DNA of 51,497 nucleotides. Source: an uncultured Ignavibacteria bacterium (GTDB lineage: Bacteria > Bacteroidota > Ignavibacteria > Tepidaquicellales > OLB5). Below are positions 32,894 to 41,756 of the stretch, one piece after another (the stretch's first letter is position 1; each line of letters starts with the position of its first letter). The notes under the pieces are model-generated. The model worked only from the letters and a program-made list of their open reading frames with translations, did no database searches and had not been told where the DNA came from. The stretch is taken from the NCBI GenBank assembly GCA_937873695.1, contig CALMYL010000003.1, forward strand, positions 1 through 51,497, written 5' to 3'. The position numbers were made by a program, and so were the translations under genes.

Positions 32894-34414
32894 ATGATCA
32901 AATCACGCGCACTTGCAGAAAATACCAAAGACTTCGCGGAAAAATTCCCCGCGCTGCTTTACAAACCTCTTGGCAAAACAGGTTTTACGGTTTCAGCCTG
33001 CGGCTTTGGCGCATACAGAATAGATTTCAGGGTAAAAGAACATTACGAAGCGCTTGAATACGCAATCTCCGGCGGCATAAACCTGATCGATACATCGGCA
33101 AATTATTCCGATGGCGGCAGCGAAGTACTAATAGGCAATGTACTTGAGCAAATGATAAACGACGGCAAACTGCTGCGCGAGGAAATCGTAATAGTTTCAA
33201 AGGGCGGGTATATTCAGGGTAAAAATCTTGCCGCTGCCAAAAAAATGAAGGAAGACGGCGTTGGTTACAGGGATGTTACTGAATACGCCGAAAATATCTG
33301 GCATTGTATTCACCCCGATTTCCTTAGGGACCAGATAACACTTTCGCTTGAACGCCTGAAGCTTGAGACAATTGATGTTTATCTTCTTCATAACCCTGAA
33401 TATTTTCTGGACTCTCCATTGGCAAAAGATCTTGAGCTTGATGTGCTGAGGCATGAATATTACAGCCGTATCAAAAAAGCGTTTGCTTACCTTGAAGAGG
33501 AAGTAAAAGCAGGCAGAATAAGCTATTACGGCATTTCATCAAATTCATTCGTTAAATCTTCGGATGATCCTGTATTTACTTCACTGAAAAGCTGCGTTGA
33601 TGCATCAAACGAAATTTCTGAAGATAACAATTTTTATGCCATTGAACTTCCGCTTAACCTGTATGAAAAAGGGGCAATCACACATAAGAACCAGGTTGGT
33701 GATACTTTTAATGTTCTTGAGTATGCATATGAATCAGAGCTTGGGGTACTGGTAAACCGCCCGTTAAACGCGCTGGGCGCAGAAGGGCTGACAAGGCTGG
33801 CTGATTTCCCTGTAAACGATGAGCTTGCCAAACTTGATGAAACGCAGATAATCGCAGAAATTAACCTGCTTGACCTGATGGAGGAAGAATTTATTAAGGA
33901 ACACCTTGAAACCCTCGAGCTTTCTGATAAAAACAGGGAAGCCGTTATAAATTTTATGAAAGCAGGTCAGCTGTTGAAAGAGAACTGGAAAGGTTTTGGC
34001 ACCATTGAAAGTTTTAACGACCTGAAGAAGCAATACCTGATACCGAGAGTTAATTTCGCGTTAACAACTTTAATTTCTTCGAAAGGACTTACAGATGAAA
34101 TGAAGGAAAAACTGGATAAGATAGCGAAGCAGACAAATAAGCTAATGAGCATAATGGATAGTCTTTACGGATTGCTTGCAAATGTGAACAATAAAAAGCT
34201 GCACGCAAAACTGAATACAGTTGTTGATGCAGCCGATGCAAACAGCTTCAGTGAACTGTCGCTATCGCAGAAAGCAATTTTGTTTGTAAATTCTTTGAAG
34301 GAAGTAAGCTGTACACTGGTTGGCATGCGCCAGCAGAAATATGTTGATGATGTTACCGGCGCGCTGAAAGCAGGGGCGCTGATTGATGCGCATGATAAAT
34401 TTATGGAGATTTAA
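32894..34414 (+). CDS. aldo/keto reductase with inserted helical domain
   Basis: 506 residues, far longer than the usual 300-340. AKR catalytic residues are present: Asp66 and Tyr71 (DTSANYSDG), Lys103 (VSKGG) and His166 (YLLHNPE). The barrel runs to about 300, then a charged helical segment (about 305-455) intervenes before the last barrel strand and cofactor end (SCTLVGMRQQKYVDDVTGAL, 472-491). NADPH-dependent carbonyl reduction is expected; substrate unknown. It starts 85 bases after the channel gene with no clear ribosome site. Confidence 0.82.
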   Translation: MIKSRALAENTKDFAEKFPALLYKPLGKTGFTVSACGFGAYRIDFRVKEHYEALEYAISGGINLIDTSANYSDGGSEVLIGNVLEQMINDGKLLREEIVIVSKGGYIQGKNLAAAKKMKEDGVGYRDVTEYAENIWHCIHPDFLRDQITLSLERLKLETIDVYLLHNPEYFLDSPLAKDLELDVLRHEYYSRIKKAFAYLEEEVKAGRISYYGISSNSFVKSSDDPVFTSLKSCVDASNEISEDNNFYAIELPLNLYEKGAITHKNQVGDTFNVLEYAYESELGVLVNRPLNALGAEGLTRLADFPVNDELAKLDETQIIAEINLLDLMEEEFIKEHLETLELSDKNREAVINFMKAGQLLKENWKGFGTIESFNDLKKQYLIPRVNFALTTLISSKGLTDEMKEKLDKIAKQTNKLMSIMDSLYGLLANVNNKKLHAKLNTVVDAADANSFSELSLSQKAILFVNSLKEVSCTLVGMRQQKYVDDVTGALKAGALIDAHDKFMEI

Positions 34415-34440
34415 TTTTTTGCAGGGTTTCTTCTTTGCGT

Positions 34441-34459
34441 GCATTGACTGTGTTAATGC
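34441..34459. repeat. TGT-triloop hairpin, GCATTGAC family copy 1
   Basis: GCATTGAC-TGT-GTTAATGC, an 8-bp stem with one G-T wobble. It is related to the copies at 34529, 41651 and 41695. A further hairpin GCGGCG-TCAGTT-CGCCGC follows at 34477-34494. Confidence 0.6.
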
Positions 34460-34523
34460 TGTATAACGCTTTTTTGCGGCGTCAGTTCGCCGCGGCGACC
34501 CGACATCACCATTATGCTTTTTT

Positions 34524-34547
34524 GGAGTGCATTGACTATGTCAATGC
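34524..34547. repeat. GGAG-preceded hairpin, GCATTGAC family copy 2
   Basis: GGAGT then GCATTGAC-TAT-GTCAATGC (stem perfect, 34529-34547). The GGAG tetranucleotide before the hairpin is the REP signature. It lies 88 bases from copy 1 in direct orientation. Confidence 0.65.
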
Positions 34548-34622
34548 TGTATTATTTTTTGAATTACCCCATTGTTGATCTATCCATGCTATTTCTTAGT
34601 TGACCAACAACAAAATAACTTA

Positions 34623-35150
34623 CTATTTAACCACTATCTGTTTTGGACTGTTTAGGATAATCTGCGCTTTTTCTCTGTACATAGATACTCTTCCTGTCAC
34701 TTCAACATCCTTATTCTTATACTTTATTATATCCGGGAAGTCGCTGAATTTACTCGCAAAGATCACCGCTGTAAACGGGTTCTTAGGGAATTTTTCAACA
34801 AAATTCAGGTAAGCAACCTTTTCTGACTGGTATACATCGGCTACAAATCCTTTTACCGTAACCGTTCTGCCGTTGTAATTTCCTGCCTCAAGCGGAGAAA
34901 TTACTGCTTCAGGTTTACCAATATCAAAGTTACGGTTTTTAGTGTTTTGCTGGTTGGTATTGAATTTAGTATCAGAAGTGTCTGCAGTAGTTTCCTGTTT
35001 CTCTTCCTTTTTGGGTTCATCGTTTTTCATTTCCAGGGGAGTATTCTGCCCCGTAGTTTCATCGGTAAACTCAGGTTTTTTTTCCTTGCCGCAGGAAACT
35101 AATAAAAGTGCAGTAATAAATATCGCAAGCGCACGTGTAAGATTCTTCAT
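34623..35150 (-). CDS. lipoprotein with OB-fold domain
   Basis: 175 residues. Lipobox ALLLVSCG puts the lipidated cysteine at residue 20. A Glu/Lys/Thr-rich disordered linker covers about 25-75. The C-terminal 95 residues (GRTVTVKGFVADVYQSEKVA, AVIFASKFSDF, DVEVTGRVSMYREKAQIIL) form an OB-fold like the tRNA_anti/NigD-like group found in periplasmic proteins. It is probably anchored in the outer membrane facing the periplasm. Ligand unknown. It is transcribed alone, convergent with the aldo/keto reductase gene. Confidence 0.75.
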   Translation of the reverse strand: MKNLTRALAIFITALLLVSCGKEKKPEFTDETTGQNTPLEMKNDEPKKEEKQETTADTSDTKFNTNQQNTKNRNFDIGKPEAVISPLEAGNYNGRTVTVKGFVADVYQSEKVAYLNFVEKFPKNPFTAVIFASKFSDFPDIIKYKNKDVEVTGRVSMYREKAQIILNSPKQIVVK

Positions 35151-35194
35151 ATAATGTTTAATTTATTTATAACAGTTCTGCTTATTAAAATAAA

Positions 35195-35230
35195 AAACCC
35201 ATAATCATTCTATTATATGATTATGGGTTT
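35195..35230 (-). terminator. intrinsic terminator of ppdK
   Basis: A 14-bp perfect stem AAACCCATAATCAT / ATGATTATGGGTTT with an 8-base loop. Its left side is A-rich, giving a U-run on the minus strand, 45 bases past the ppdK stop. Confidence 0.85.
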
Positions 35231-35274
35231 GTAAAAATAGAGAATTTATTCTATGAATTCAATTTAAAATTAAA

Positions 35275-38124
35275 TTACCATCTTTTCTTTCCTTTAGCAG
35301 TCTTCTTAACCACAGCTTTTTTGACCGCTTTCTTCTTCACCGGCTTAGCAGCCTTTTTAACAGCCGGTTTCTTTAAGCCGGCTTTTTTTGCAGGCTCAAT
35401 TAAGTTATCATACATCACATGCGCCTGCGCTGCCGAGAGCCTTGCTATTGGCAGTCTGAAAGGTGAGCAGCTTACGTAATCTAATCCTGCTTTATGACAG
35501 AAATGAATTGTCTTCGGATCCCCGCCGTGCTCGCCGCAAATGCCGACTTTCAGTCTTGGTTTAACGCTTCTGCCTTTTTGAACTGCAATATTTACAAGTT
35601 CTGCAACTGCGCTATCAATTGAAATGAATGGATCACCCGGGATAAGTTCCTTATCAACATAATGCGGCAGGAAGGTACCTGAGTCATCACGCGATAGACC
35701 CATTGTAAGCTGGGTCAGGTCATTGGTACCGAACGAGAAAAACTCGGCAACCTGCGCAATTTCATCGGCCGTCAATGCAGCCCTGGGTACTTCAATCATC
35801 GTTCCTACGTGATATTCAAACTTAACGCCGTACTGCTCCATTACTTCGTTTGCAATTTTCCGGACAACCCTTGTCTGGTTATCAAGCTCTCTTGCGTAAC
35901 CAACAAGCGGTATCATAACTTCAGGCTTAACGTTAACCCCTTCTTTTTTCACTTCAGCCGCGGCGGTAAAAATTGCGCGCGCCTGCATAGCGGTAATTTC
36001 TGGATACATGATTCCAAGCCTGCATCCGCGGTGTCCCATCATGGGATTGAATTCATGCAGACTTTCAACCTTTGCTTTTATTTCATCGTACGTTTTAGCC
36101 AGTTTTAAAGCAAGTTCCTTCTGCTCGCTTTCTTCATGCGGCAAAAATTCATGGAGCGGCGGGTCAAGAGTCCTTATTGTAACAGGTCTGTCACCCATCT
36201 CCTTAAATATCCCGTAGAAATCATCTTTCTGGAACGGGAATAGTTTTGCCAAAGCAACTTCGCGTTCTTCAAGTGTATCGCTTAATATCATCTCTCTTAC
36301 GGCATCAATTCTATCGCCGCCAAAGAACATATGCTCAGTTCTGCAAAGTCCAATACCCTGCGCGCCAAAAGCCAAGGCATTCCTGCATTGATCCGGCTGG
36401 TCTGCATTGGTCCTTATCTTAAGTGTCCTGTATTTATCAGCCCAATGCATAACTTTTTCGTAGATCTGGTATGTCTCACTGAATTCAGGCTTCAATGATT
36501 TTTCAAGAAGCACCTGCAGTATCTCGGATTCTTTCGTCTGCAGTTTTCCTTCAATTACTTCGCCGGTCGTACCGTCAATTGAGATCCAGTCACCTTCTTT
36601 TAAAGAAATTGTACGGTTCTCATCTTCAACTTTAAGTTCTCTAATATCGTAATCAATTTCCAGTTGACCGCATCCTGCAACGCATACTTTACCCATCTGC
36701 CTTGCTACAAGAGCAGCATGTGAGGTCATTCCGCCGCGTGCGGTTAAAATACCCTCCGATGCGTTCATTCCCTTAATATCTTCAGGTGATGTTTCAATTC
36801 TTACAAGAATTACTTTTTCTCTTCTTGCAGCCGCTTCTTCAGCATCGGCAGCGTTAAAATAAATTCTGCCGGTTGCCGCGCCGGGTCCTGCGTTAAGTCC
36901 TTTGGCTATCAGCCTGCCTTGCTTTATCGCGTTCTCTTTTTCAGTGTTGTCGAATATCGGTCTTAATAATTGATTCAGCTGGTCAGGCTCTATCCTCATA
37001 ATTGCTTCTCTGTCAGTAATGAGCCTTTCCTTCACCATATCAACGGCTATCTTCACAGCTGCACTTCCGGTTCTTTTGCCGACTCTGCACTGTAAAATGT
37101 ACAGCTTGCCATCCTGTATGGTGAACTCAATATCCATCATATCTTTGTAATGCTTTTCCAGTGATTTTCTCACCTTTTCAAGCTGGCTGTACATTTCCGC
37201 ATTCTGAACATTTAATGTTGATATTGCAAGCGGTGTTCTTATACCCGCTACAACATCTTCTCCCTGCGCATTCATTAGATACTCACCGTAAAATACGTTC
37301 TCGCCTGAAGCAGGGTCACGGGTAAACGCAACACCTGTACCGGATGAGTCGCCCATGTTACCAAATACCATCGATTGAACATTAACAGCTGTTCCCCATG
37401 ATTCAGGTATTCCGTTAAGTTTACGGTAAACAATCGCGCGTTCGTTCATCCATGAGTTGAACACCGCGTCAACTGCGCCGTTTATCTGTTCCATCGGGTC
37501 TTCGGGGAAGTCCCTGCCGAGCCTGTTCTTTATTTCCATTTTGAAAAGGAAAACCAGGTCCTTAAGATCCTCTGCGGTAAGATCTGTATCAAGCTTTACG
37601 CCGCGCGCTCTTTTTTTCGTTTCAATAATTAATTCAAACGGGTCGCGGTCATCTTTATTATGCGGCCTAAGCTCCATTACAACATCGCCGTACATTTGCA
37701 CAAAGCGGCGGTATGAATCATATGCGAAACGTTCATTGCCTGTCATTTCTATCAGACCGTGAACGGTCTCATCGTTCAAACCGAGATTCAAGATCGTATC
37801 CATCATTCCGGGCATTGATGCGCGCGCGCCGGAGCGGACTGATACAAGCAGCGGGTCTTTTTTATCGCCAAACTTCTTGCCTATCTCTTTTTCCATCCTG
37901 GCAAGTGCTGCCCTGACCTGTGCTTTTAATTCCCTTGGATATTTTCTGTTGTTCTTGTAGTAATGGGTGCAAACTTCTGTAGTGATTGTGAAACCGGGCG
38001 GAACGGGCAGCTTCAGATTTACCATCTCTGCCAGGTTAGCTCCCTTGCCGCCGAGCAAGGGCTTCATCGCAGCATCGCCATCTGCCTTTTTACCGCCAAA
38101 ATAATAAACTAGTTTTTTAGGCAT
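35275..38124 (-). CDS. ppdK: pyruvate, phosphate dikinase
   Basis: 949 residues. The N-terminal ATP-grasp domain starts at [13 protein letters not shown], the swivelling phospho-His domain has [12 protein letters not shown] with His469, and the C-terminal PEP/pyruvate barrel includes FGTNDLTQ and the catalytic-Cys segment [11 protein letters not shown]. It interconverts ATP + pyruvate + Pi with AMP + PEP + PPi, in glycolysis or gluconeogenesis. Unusually, the last 34 residues are a Lys/Ala/Val/Pro tail resembling histone H1 ([20 protein letters not shown]). The membrane pyrophosphatase at the right edge could consume the PPi. A PTS IIA gene lies just upstream on the same strand. Confidence 0.96.
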   Translation of the reverse strand: MPKKLVYYFGGKKADGDAAMKPLLGGKGANLAEMVNLKLPVPPGFTITTEVCTHYYKNNRKYPRELKAQVRAALARMEKEIGKKFGDKKDPLLVSVRSGARASMPGMMDTILNLGLNDETVHGLIEMTGNERFAYDSYRRFVQMYGDVVMELRPHNKDDRDPFELIIETKKRARGVKLDTDLTAEDLKDLVFLFKMEIKNRLGRDFPEDPMEQINGAVDAVFNSWMNERAIVYRKLNGIPESWGTAVNVQSMVFGNMGDSSGTGVAFTRDPASGENVFYGEYLMNAQGEDVVAGIRTPLAISTLNVQNAEMYSQLEKVRKSLEKHYKDMMDIEFTIQDGKLYILQCRVGKRTGSAAVKIAVDMVKERLITDREAIMRIEPDQLNQLLRPIFDNTEKENAIKQGRLIAKGLNAGPGAATGRIYFNAADAEEAAARREKVILVRIETSPEDIKGMNASEGILTARGGMTSHAALVARQMGKVCVAGCGQLEIDYDIRELKVEDENRTISLKEGDWISIDGTTGEVIEGKLQTKESEILQVLLEKSLKPEFSETYQIYEKVMHWADKYRTLKIRTNADQPDQCRNALAFGAQGIGLCRTEHMFFGGDRIDAVREMILSDTLEEREVALAKLFPFQKDDFYGIFKEMGDRPVTIRTLDPPLHEFLPHEESEQKELALKLAKTYDEIKAKVESLHEFNPMMGHRGCRLGIMYPEITAMQARAIFTAAAEVKKEGVNVKPEVMIPLVGYARELDNQTRVVRKIANEVMEQYGVKFEYHVGTMIEVPRAALTADEIAQVAEFFSFGTNDLTQLTMGLSRDDSGTFLPHYVDKELIPGDPFISIDSAVAELVNIAVQKGRSVKPRLKVGICGEHGGDPKTIHFCHKAGLDYVSCSPFRLPIARLSAAQAHVMYDNLIEPAKKAGLKKPAVKKAAKPVKKKAVKKAVVKKTAKGKKRW

Positions 38125-38255
38125 GTTATCTTTTGTTTGTTTTAGATTAAACCAAATTTTGTTTTCTGGATGAAAGCGGCGGAAAACCTAAAAACCAAAT
38201 GATACGTCTCCCTTTGCGGGAAGTAAATCAAATATATAATCCTTATGCTGCGGAA

Positions 38256-38726
38256 TTATATATCGAAATAATTCTTCTCTTCTTCTTTGAATATTGCGAG
38301 AACTTCCTCCGGGTTGGCTGCATCCAGGAGTCTCTCTCTGAATTCATCTTTATTCATAAGCCGTGAAATGCGGCTTAAGAGTTTTATGTGTGTATTCAAT
38401 AAATTTTCCTTACCGATAAGCAGAAAAATAAATCTTACCGGTTCACCGTCAATGGAATCGAAATCTATAGGCTCTTTTGTAATTGCGAAAGCCGCAACAA
38501 CATCGCTTATAGAATCAGTCTTGCCGTGAGGAATGGCAAAACCTTTGCCTACGCCTGTTGAAACAAGCTTTTCTCTTTCATAAATTGTGCCGGAAACTTT
38601 TGCTACGTCAAGGATTTTACCGGATTTTGCAGCAAGATCAATAACTTTTTTTATCGCATCTTCCTTATCCGCCGTATCAAGATTCACCGCAATTACATCA
38701 GTGCTTAGTATATCAGAAATTTTCAT
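38256..38726 (-). CDS. PTS IIA domain protein (fructose/PtsN type)
   Basis: 156 residues, a stand-alone EIIA of the fructose/nitrogen-PTS class. The phosphorylated histidine is His67 in GVGKGFAIPHGKT, with the upstream ISGTIYEREKL-type helix. No EIIB or EIIC is nearby, so a regulatory role like PtsN is more likely than sugar uptake. It precedes ppdK by 131 bases on the same strand; both touch the PEP pool. A TAACTTTG box (complement at 38767-38774) lies 41 bases upstream of ATG without a matching -33 element. Confidence 0.88.
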   Translation of the reverse strand: MKISDILSTDVIAVNLDTADKEDAIKKVIDLAAKSGKILDVAKVSGTIYEREKLVSTGVGKGFAIPHGKTDSISDVVAAFAITKEPIDFDSIDGEPVRFIFLLIGKENLLNTHIKLLSRISRLMNKDEFRERLLDAANPEEVLAIFKEEEKNYFDI

Positions 38727-38858
38727 GAACTCTTACTATATAAATATGATATTTACAACTGCATTACAAAGTTAGTAATTTTCAATTTAATAAAAAATCG
38801 TGAATTTACGCCAAATTGCCGTTTTTAGCGAATTTTTTATGATTTTGGTCATAAATTG

Positions 38859-38872
38859 GCCGCTTTAGCGGC
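38859..38872. repeat. small GC hairpin with T-run
   Basis: GCCGC-TTTA-GCGGC followed by ATTTTT on the plus strand. No plus-strand gene ends here, so it is either a weak terminator for read-through or a repeat. It sits in the 188-base gap between the PTS gene and the HEAT-repeat gene. Confidence 0.4.
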
Positions 38873-38914
38873 ATTTTTCAATAAATGACATTTATCTGTG
38901 TTTACCTACGAAGA

Positions 38915-39757
38915 TCATAATTCGAGTTTTTTATTCCTTTTACGCAAATGATTCAAAGATGATCTTACTGCCCTTTGTACAACCGGAGAATCATCATTTG
39001 CCAGTATCCTTAAATACTTAATTGCTTCATTGGGGTAATTGTTTCCAAAGCTGTTATTAAAAGCCATGGCAACATTCCACCTGACATGCGGATCTTTTAT
39101 CTTTATCATTCTATACAGGAAGGCAAGGACAACATCAGGCATATTGTTGCCGTAATATGACCCAAGTATAAATGGTCCGAGATTTTTTTTCACATACTGC
39201 GAGCTGTCATACATCAGCGGCTCAAATAAACCAAAAGCTTTGCTGATCTTTTCAGGATCATTCTTATCACGCAGCGAAGCTGCTGCAAGCACAACACCGC
39301 GCCTGATATTTTCCGAGCTATCTTTCACCCACTTCTTTAATGTGGAATAAAATTCAGGATTTGCCGCAAGAGTACCGCCTAACGCTCCAGCCGCATACTC
39401 GCGTACTTCCCAATTACTGTCATCGGTGATTTTATGCAGCCATTTTGTAACAGCAGCTTTATTGTATTTATATCCGCGCCATAAAATATGAATGCCGACT
39501 TCCTTTGCGTTATCGGAATTTAATTTGAGAATGTTTAAACCTGATTTATAAAATTCGCGTTCGGGATTTTTATGATTCGCGTTAGTAATATACCTGACAA
39601 TTTCAGAGATAACATACCGCTTATCTTTCATCTTGGCAGTACCTGAGTGCTTGGTGGAAATTTTATCAAGCTCAGCAATAATTTTTTTGTAATTCTGCTT
39701 ACTTAATGCTGTTTCAATTACTGCTTTTTGCTTTTTGGTTAGAAGTGTATCTTTCAT
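38915..39757 (-). CDS. HEAT-repeat protein, AlkD-like DNA alkylation repair family
   Basis: 280 residues from ATG 39757; five more codons upstream are possible. All-helical with HEAT-like repeats of about 38 residues (DDSNWEVREYAAGALGG, DSSENIRRGVVLAAASL, KDPHVRWNVAMAFNNS, DDSPVVQRAVRSSLNHL). The W-E-V-R-E-Y-A block is the alkylpurine glycosylase AlkC/AlkD signature. Such enzymes excise N3- and N7-alkylated purines. The C-terminus is Lys/Arg-rich. The ATG at 39757 follows a TATCTTTG box by four bases, suggesting a leaderless transcript. Confidence 0.75.
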   Translation of the reverse strand: MKDTLLTKKQKAVIETALSKQNYKKIIAELDKISTKHSGTAKMKDKRYVISEIVRYITNANHKNPEREFYKSGLNILKLNSDNAKEVGIHILWRGYKYNKAAVTKWLHKITDDSNWEVREYAAGALGGTLAANPEFYSTLKKWVKDSSENIRRGVVLAAASLRDKNDPEKISKAFGLFEPLMYDSSQYVKKNLGPFILGSYYGNNMPDVVLAFLYRMIKIKDPHVRWNVAMAFNNSFGNNYPNEAIKYLRILANDDSPVVQRAVRSSLNHLRKRNKKLEL

Positions 39758-39761
39758 GTTA

Positions 39762-39769
39762 CAAAGATA
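39762..39769 (-). promoter_or_regulatory. TATCTTTG box before the AlkD-like gene
   Basis: On the minus strand TATCTTTG stands four bases before the ATG at 39757. It is the third window instance of this exact box placed 2-4 bases before an ATG. There is no clear -33 TTG. Confidence 0.35.
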
Positions 39770-39819
39770 CAAAAAATACTTTTGCCGTGGATATTTTCTT
39801 TAAAATGAAGATTAAAAAT

Positions 39820-40290
39820 TCAAAAATAATAATTGTAATTCCTTAATTTCTTATTGGAAGGGTATTTTTTGGGCGAAGCAGCATCAATTATTGAAGCAAT
39901 CCAGTTTACAGCATAAATACCTGCTGCTATTAATTTTTGTGTTGCATCACCGCCACCACCCACGTCAAAGGTTGGTGATTCGGAAAACCAAATGATACAA
40001 AGAATAGATATTCCCAGCCTTATTCCGCCATTAATAAACTCTTCCTTGTAAAACTGACCCAATGCCATGCCGGGAATGATAAAAGATAATGTACCGGCAA
40101 ATAGAAGGCTTTTATTTTCTGCAACTGAAATTTTAGACGTAAGGTCATAGTTGTTGTTTAGCTCCATTAAGTCCGGTTTTGTATCCTTTAAACGGAATTC
40201 TTTTTTATTTATTAATTGAGAATTGGAGGTACCTGCTATCAATAGCAGCAATAGAAATGCAACAGGAAATTTTAACAGCAATGGTTTCAT
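39820..40290 (-). CDS. small membrane protein of unknown function
   Basis: 156 residues. Signal peptide or first helix at about 8-25, then a hydrophobic hairpin (SLLFAGTLSFIIPGMALGQF, GGIRLGISILCIIWF) and a third segment (LIAAGIYAVNWIASIIDAAS). The PG..QFY...F..G pattern recalls TM2/DUF5683-type proteins of Bacteroidota, whose function is unknown. A Gly-rich GGGG loop sits near residue 112. A promoter-like TTG-N20-TATTTTTG lies 24 bases upstream. Confidence 0.6.
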   Translation of the reverse strand: MKPLLLKFPVAFLLLLLIAGTSNSQLINKKEFRLKDTKPDLMELNNNYDLTSKISVAENKSLLFAGTLSFIIPGMALGQFYKEEFINGGIRLGISILCIIWFSESPTFDVGGGGDATQKLIAAGIYAVNWIASIIDAASPKKYPSNKKLRNYNYYF

Positions 40291-40313
40291 ACTTTTAATA
40301 TAAGTTACTTGTA

Positions 40314-40344
40314 CAAAAATATATTATATTCTGTGTAATATCAA
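40314..40344 (-). promoter_or_regulatory. Bacteroidota-type promoter, TTG-N20-TATTTTTG
   Basis: Minus-strand -7 box TATTTTTG (complement at 40314-40321) with TTG (complement at 40342-40344) 20 bases upstream. The same spacing is found before the membrane operon at 46651. It drives the small membrane protein gene starting at 40290. Confidence 0.45.
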
Positions 40345-40368
40345 TTTAAAAAGAAATATTACCGAAGA

Positions 40369-40467
40369 TACTCGTGCCACGAACATATCTTTTATGAAGT
40401 ACATTTAGTAATGGAAAATATCGAGAAAGATTTATGAGAATATAGTCCCCAATTCGTGGCACGAGTA
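40369..40467. repeat. 99-bp element with 15-bp perfect inverted ends
   Basis: TACTCGTGCCACGAA (40369-40383) and TTCGTGGCACGAGTA (40453-40467) are exact inverted repeats around 69 bases. Each arm is itself palindromic around TCGTG/CACGA. The inside is AT-rich with no ORF of note. It fills much of the 302-base gene-free stretch 40291-40592. It could be a MITE-like element or a structured RNA. Confidence 0.6.
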
Positions 40468-40516
40468 ATGCAAAAAATGGTTCACCTGCCGATTATATAT
40501 ACCCCGCAATAAAAAG

Positions 40517-40540
40517 TGGTGTCAGTTCTCACCAACACCA
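40517..40540 (-). terminator. probable terminator of the TPR-like gene
   Basis: TGGTGT-N12-ACACCA with A-run on the left (U-run on the minus strand), about 50 bases beyond the stop at 40593. The loop is long, so strength is uncertain. Confidence 0.5.
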
Positions 40541-40592
40541 TTTTTAAAAGTTCATAATTTTTTTGCCTTTTGACTTTTGCTTTTTGCCTTAC

Positions 40593-41369
40593 TTACTTCT
40601 TCGCCTTATCATACTCCGTCATCACAAACCCTTTGATAAAACCTGATTCCGGCTTAACTTCAAGCGCCATATCGATCCATTTTTTGGCTTCATCAAGCTT
40701 ACCGTTCTGTATATAACACATTGCGACCATTCCCGCAGCCTGGTCATTACCCCAGTTGGGGTAAGTTTCATCTTTGGGTTTATAGGTTTTGGAGTATTCC
40801 CACGCTTTTTCAAACATCGGCTGCGCTTTATCAACGCCGCCGCCAAAACTTTCGGGGGTGTAGAAAGTCATATAGCCATCAACCAGGTAATACCTCGGAT
40901 TTTCAGGCTCAAGCTTCATGGCATTATCTTTGGCTTCCTGTGTTTTGGCAATGATATCATTCATCTTGTTCGGCTCATACTGCCAGCGGTTGCCCTGCGC
41001 AGCCATTTTCATAATGTACGCATCGGCAAACTGGTCGTTTACATCCGTGCATTTATCAAACAGGCTTATCGCGGATTCAGTGTACTTCTTCACATCATCA
41101 TTGTTCTTTTCTTCGGCGGCTGTGCGTGAAAGCATATAATCCAGAAATCCCAGGTAATAATTTACCATCCACTCATTTTTTTTAAGCTGCAGTATGCGCT
41201 CAAAATCACCACGGACCTTAAGCATGGCTGCTTTATCGTTCTTATCAGCCGCGTCACCCATTTTCTTCATGGCTTTAAGCATAGCGTCACTATAATCATC
41301 AGCGTAAGTGTTGCTGATTGAAATTAATCCTGCAATCAGGATAAAAAGTGTTAAAAAAGTTTTTTTCAT
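40593..41369 (-). CDS. periplasmic TPR-like protein
   Basis: 258 residues. Signal peptide at about 1-23 (ends TYAD). The rest is alpha-helical with TPR-like spacing: VNYYLGFLDYMLSR, DQFADAYIMKMAAQGNRW, ENPRYYLVDGYMTFY, QAAGMVAMCYIQNGKLDEAK. No catalytic motif is seen. Probably a periplasmic scaffold. It stands alone between a repeat-dense gap and a terminator, so context gives little help. Confidence 0.65.
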   Translation of the reverse strand: MKKTFLTLFILIAGLISISNTYADDYSDAMLKAMKKMGDAADKNDKAAMLKVRGDFERILQLKKNEWMVNYYLGFLDYMLSRTAAEEKNNDDVKKYTESAISLFDKCTDVNDQFADAYIMKMAAQGNRWQYEPNKMNDIIAKTQEAKDNAMKLEPENPRYYLVDGYMTFYTPESFGGGVDKAQPMFEKAWEYSKTYKPKDETYPNWGNDQAAGMVAMCYIQNGKLDEAKKWIDMALEVKPESGFIKGFVMTEYDKAKK

Positions 41370-41424
41370 GTTATTAAAATATTATTTAGTTTAAAAATAT
41401 TTACTCTATGTTAGTTTCTAATTG

Positions 41425-41458
41425 CGGCTTGCCGAAGGCACTCCTTCGGAGAAAGCCG
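41425..41458. repeat. nested hairpin in the 41370-41866 gap
   Basis: Outer arms CGGCTT (41425-41430) and AAGCCG (41453-41458) enclose CCGAAGG-CACT-CCTTCGG (41432-41449). It is the first of about eight palindromes in this 497-base gene-free stretch. Confidence 0.6.
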
Positions 41459-41560
41459 TATAATTTTCAGCTTCTTTACCACGGGTTAAAACCTCCCGCA
41501 GAGCTGGACAAGCTATGACTATTCATAAATTTTAATTATTGATTCTTACAATTTTAATTG

Positions 41561-41580
41561 CCACGAGCTTTAGCTCGTGG
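41561..41580. repeat. CCACGAGCT hairpin
   Basis: CCACGAGCT-TT-AGCTCGTGG, a 9-bp complementarity, related in core and length to the 20-base palindrome at 16108. A second small hairpin, GGGC-TTTA-GCCC, follows about 20 bases later. Confidence 0.6.
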
Positions 41581-41645
41581 ATAATCTATCAGAAATAAAT
41601 CGGGCTTTAGCCCCAGCTTAATTTTCGGCTAAAGCTGCATGATTT

Positions 41646-41718
41646 GGACTGCATCAACTGTGTTGATGCTTTCTTTTTGTTTATTTCTCCAATAGCACTG
41701 ACACAGTCAGTGCACTCC
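41646..41718. repeat. REPIN-like pair of inverted hairpins
   Basis: GGACT + GCATCAAC-TGT-GTTGATGC (41646-41669), a 25-base spacer, then GCACTGAC-ACA-GTCAGTGC + ACTCC (41695-41718). The second unit is the first in reverse orientation (its complement begins GGAGT). Two REP units facing each other with tetranucleotides outward is the REPIN layout. They belong to the same family as 34441 and 34524. Confidence 0.65.
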
Positions 41719-41756
41719 AAATAAGAACAAATACTACAAATAAGAACAAATATTAC
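41719..41756. repeat. two 19-bp tandem units
   Basis: AAATAAGAACAAATACTAC and AAATAAGAACAAATATTAC, differing at one base, immediately after the REPIN-like pair. Further on, the hairpin TCCCGC / GCGGGA (41830-41835 / 41847-41852) closes the gap before the TonB receptor stop. Confidence 0.7.
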
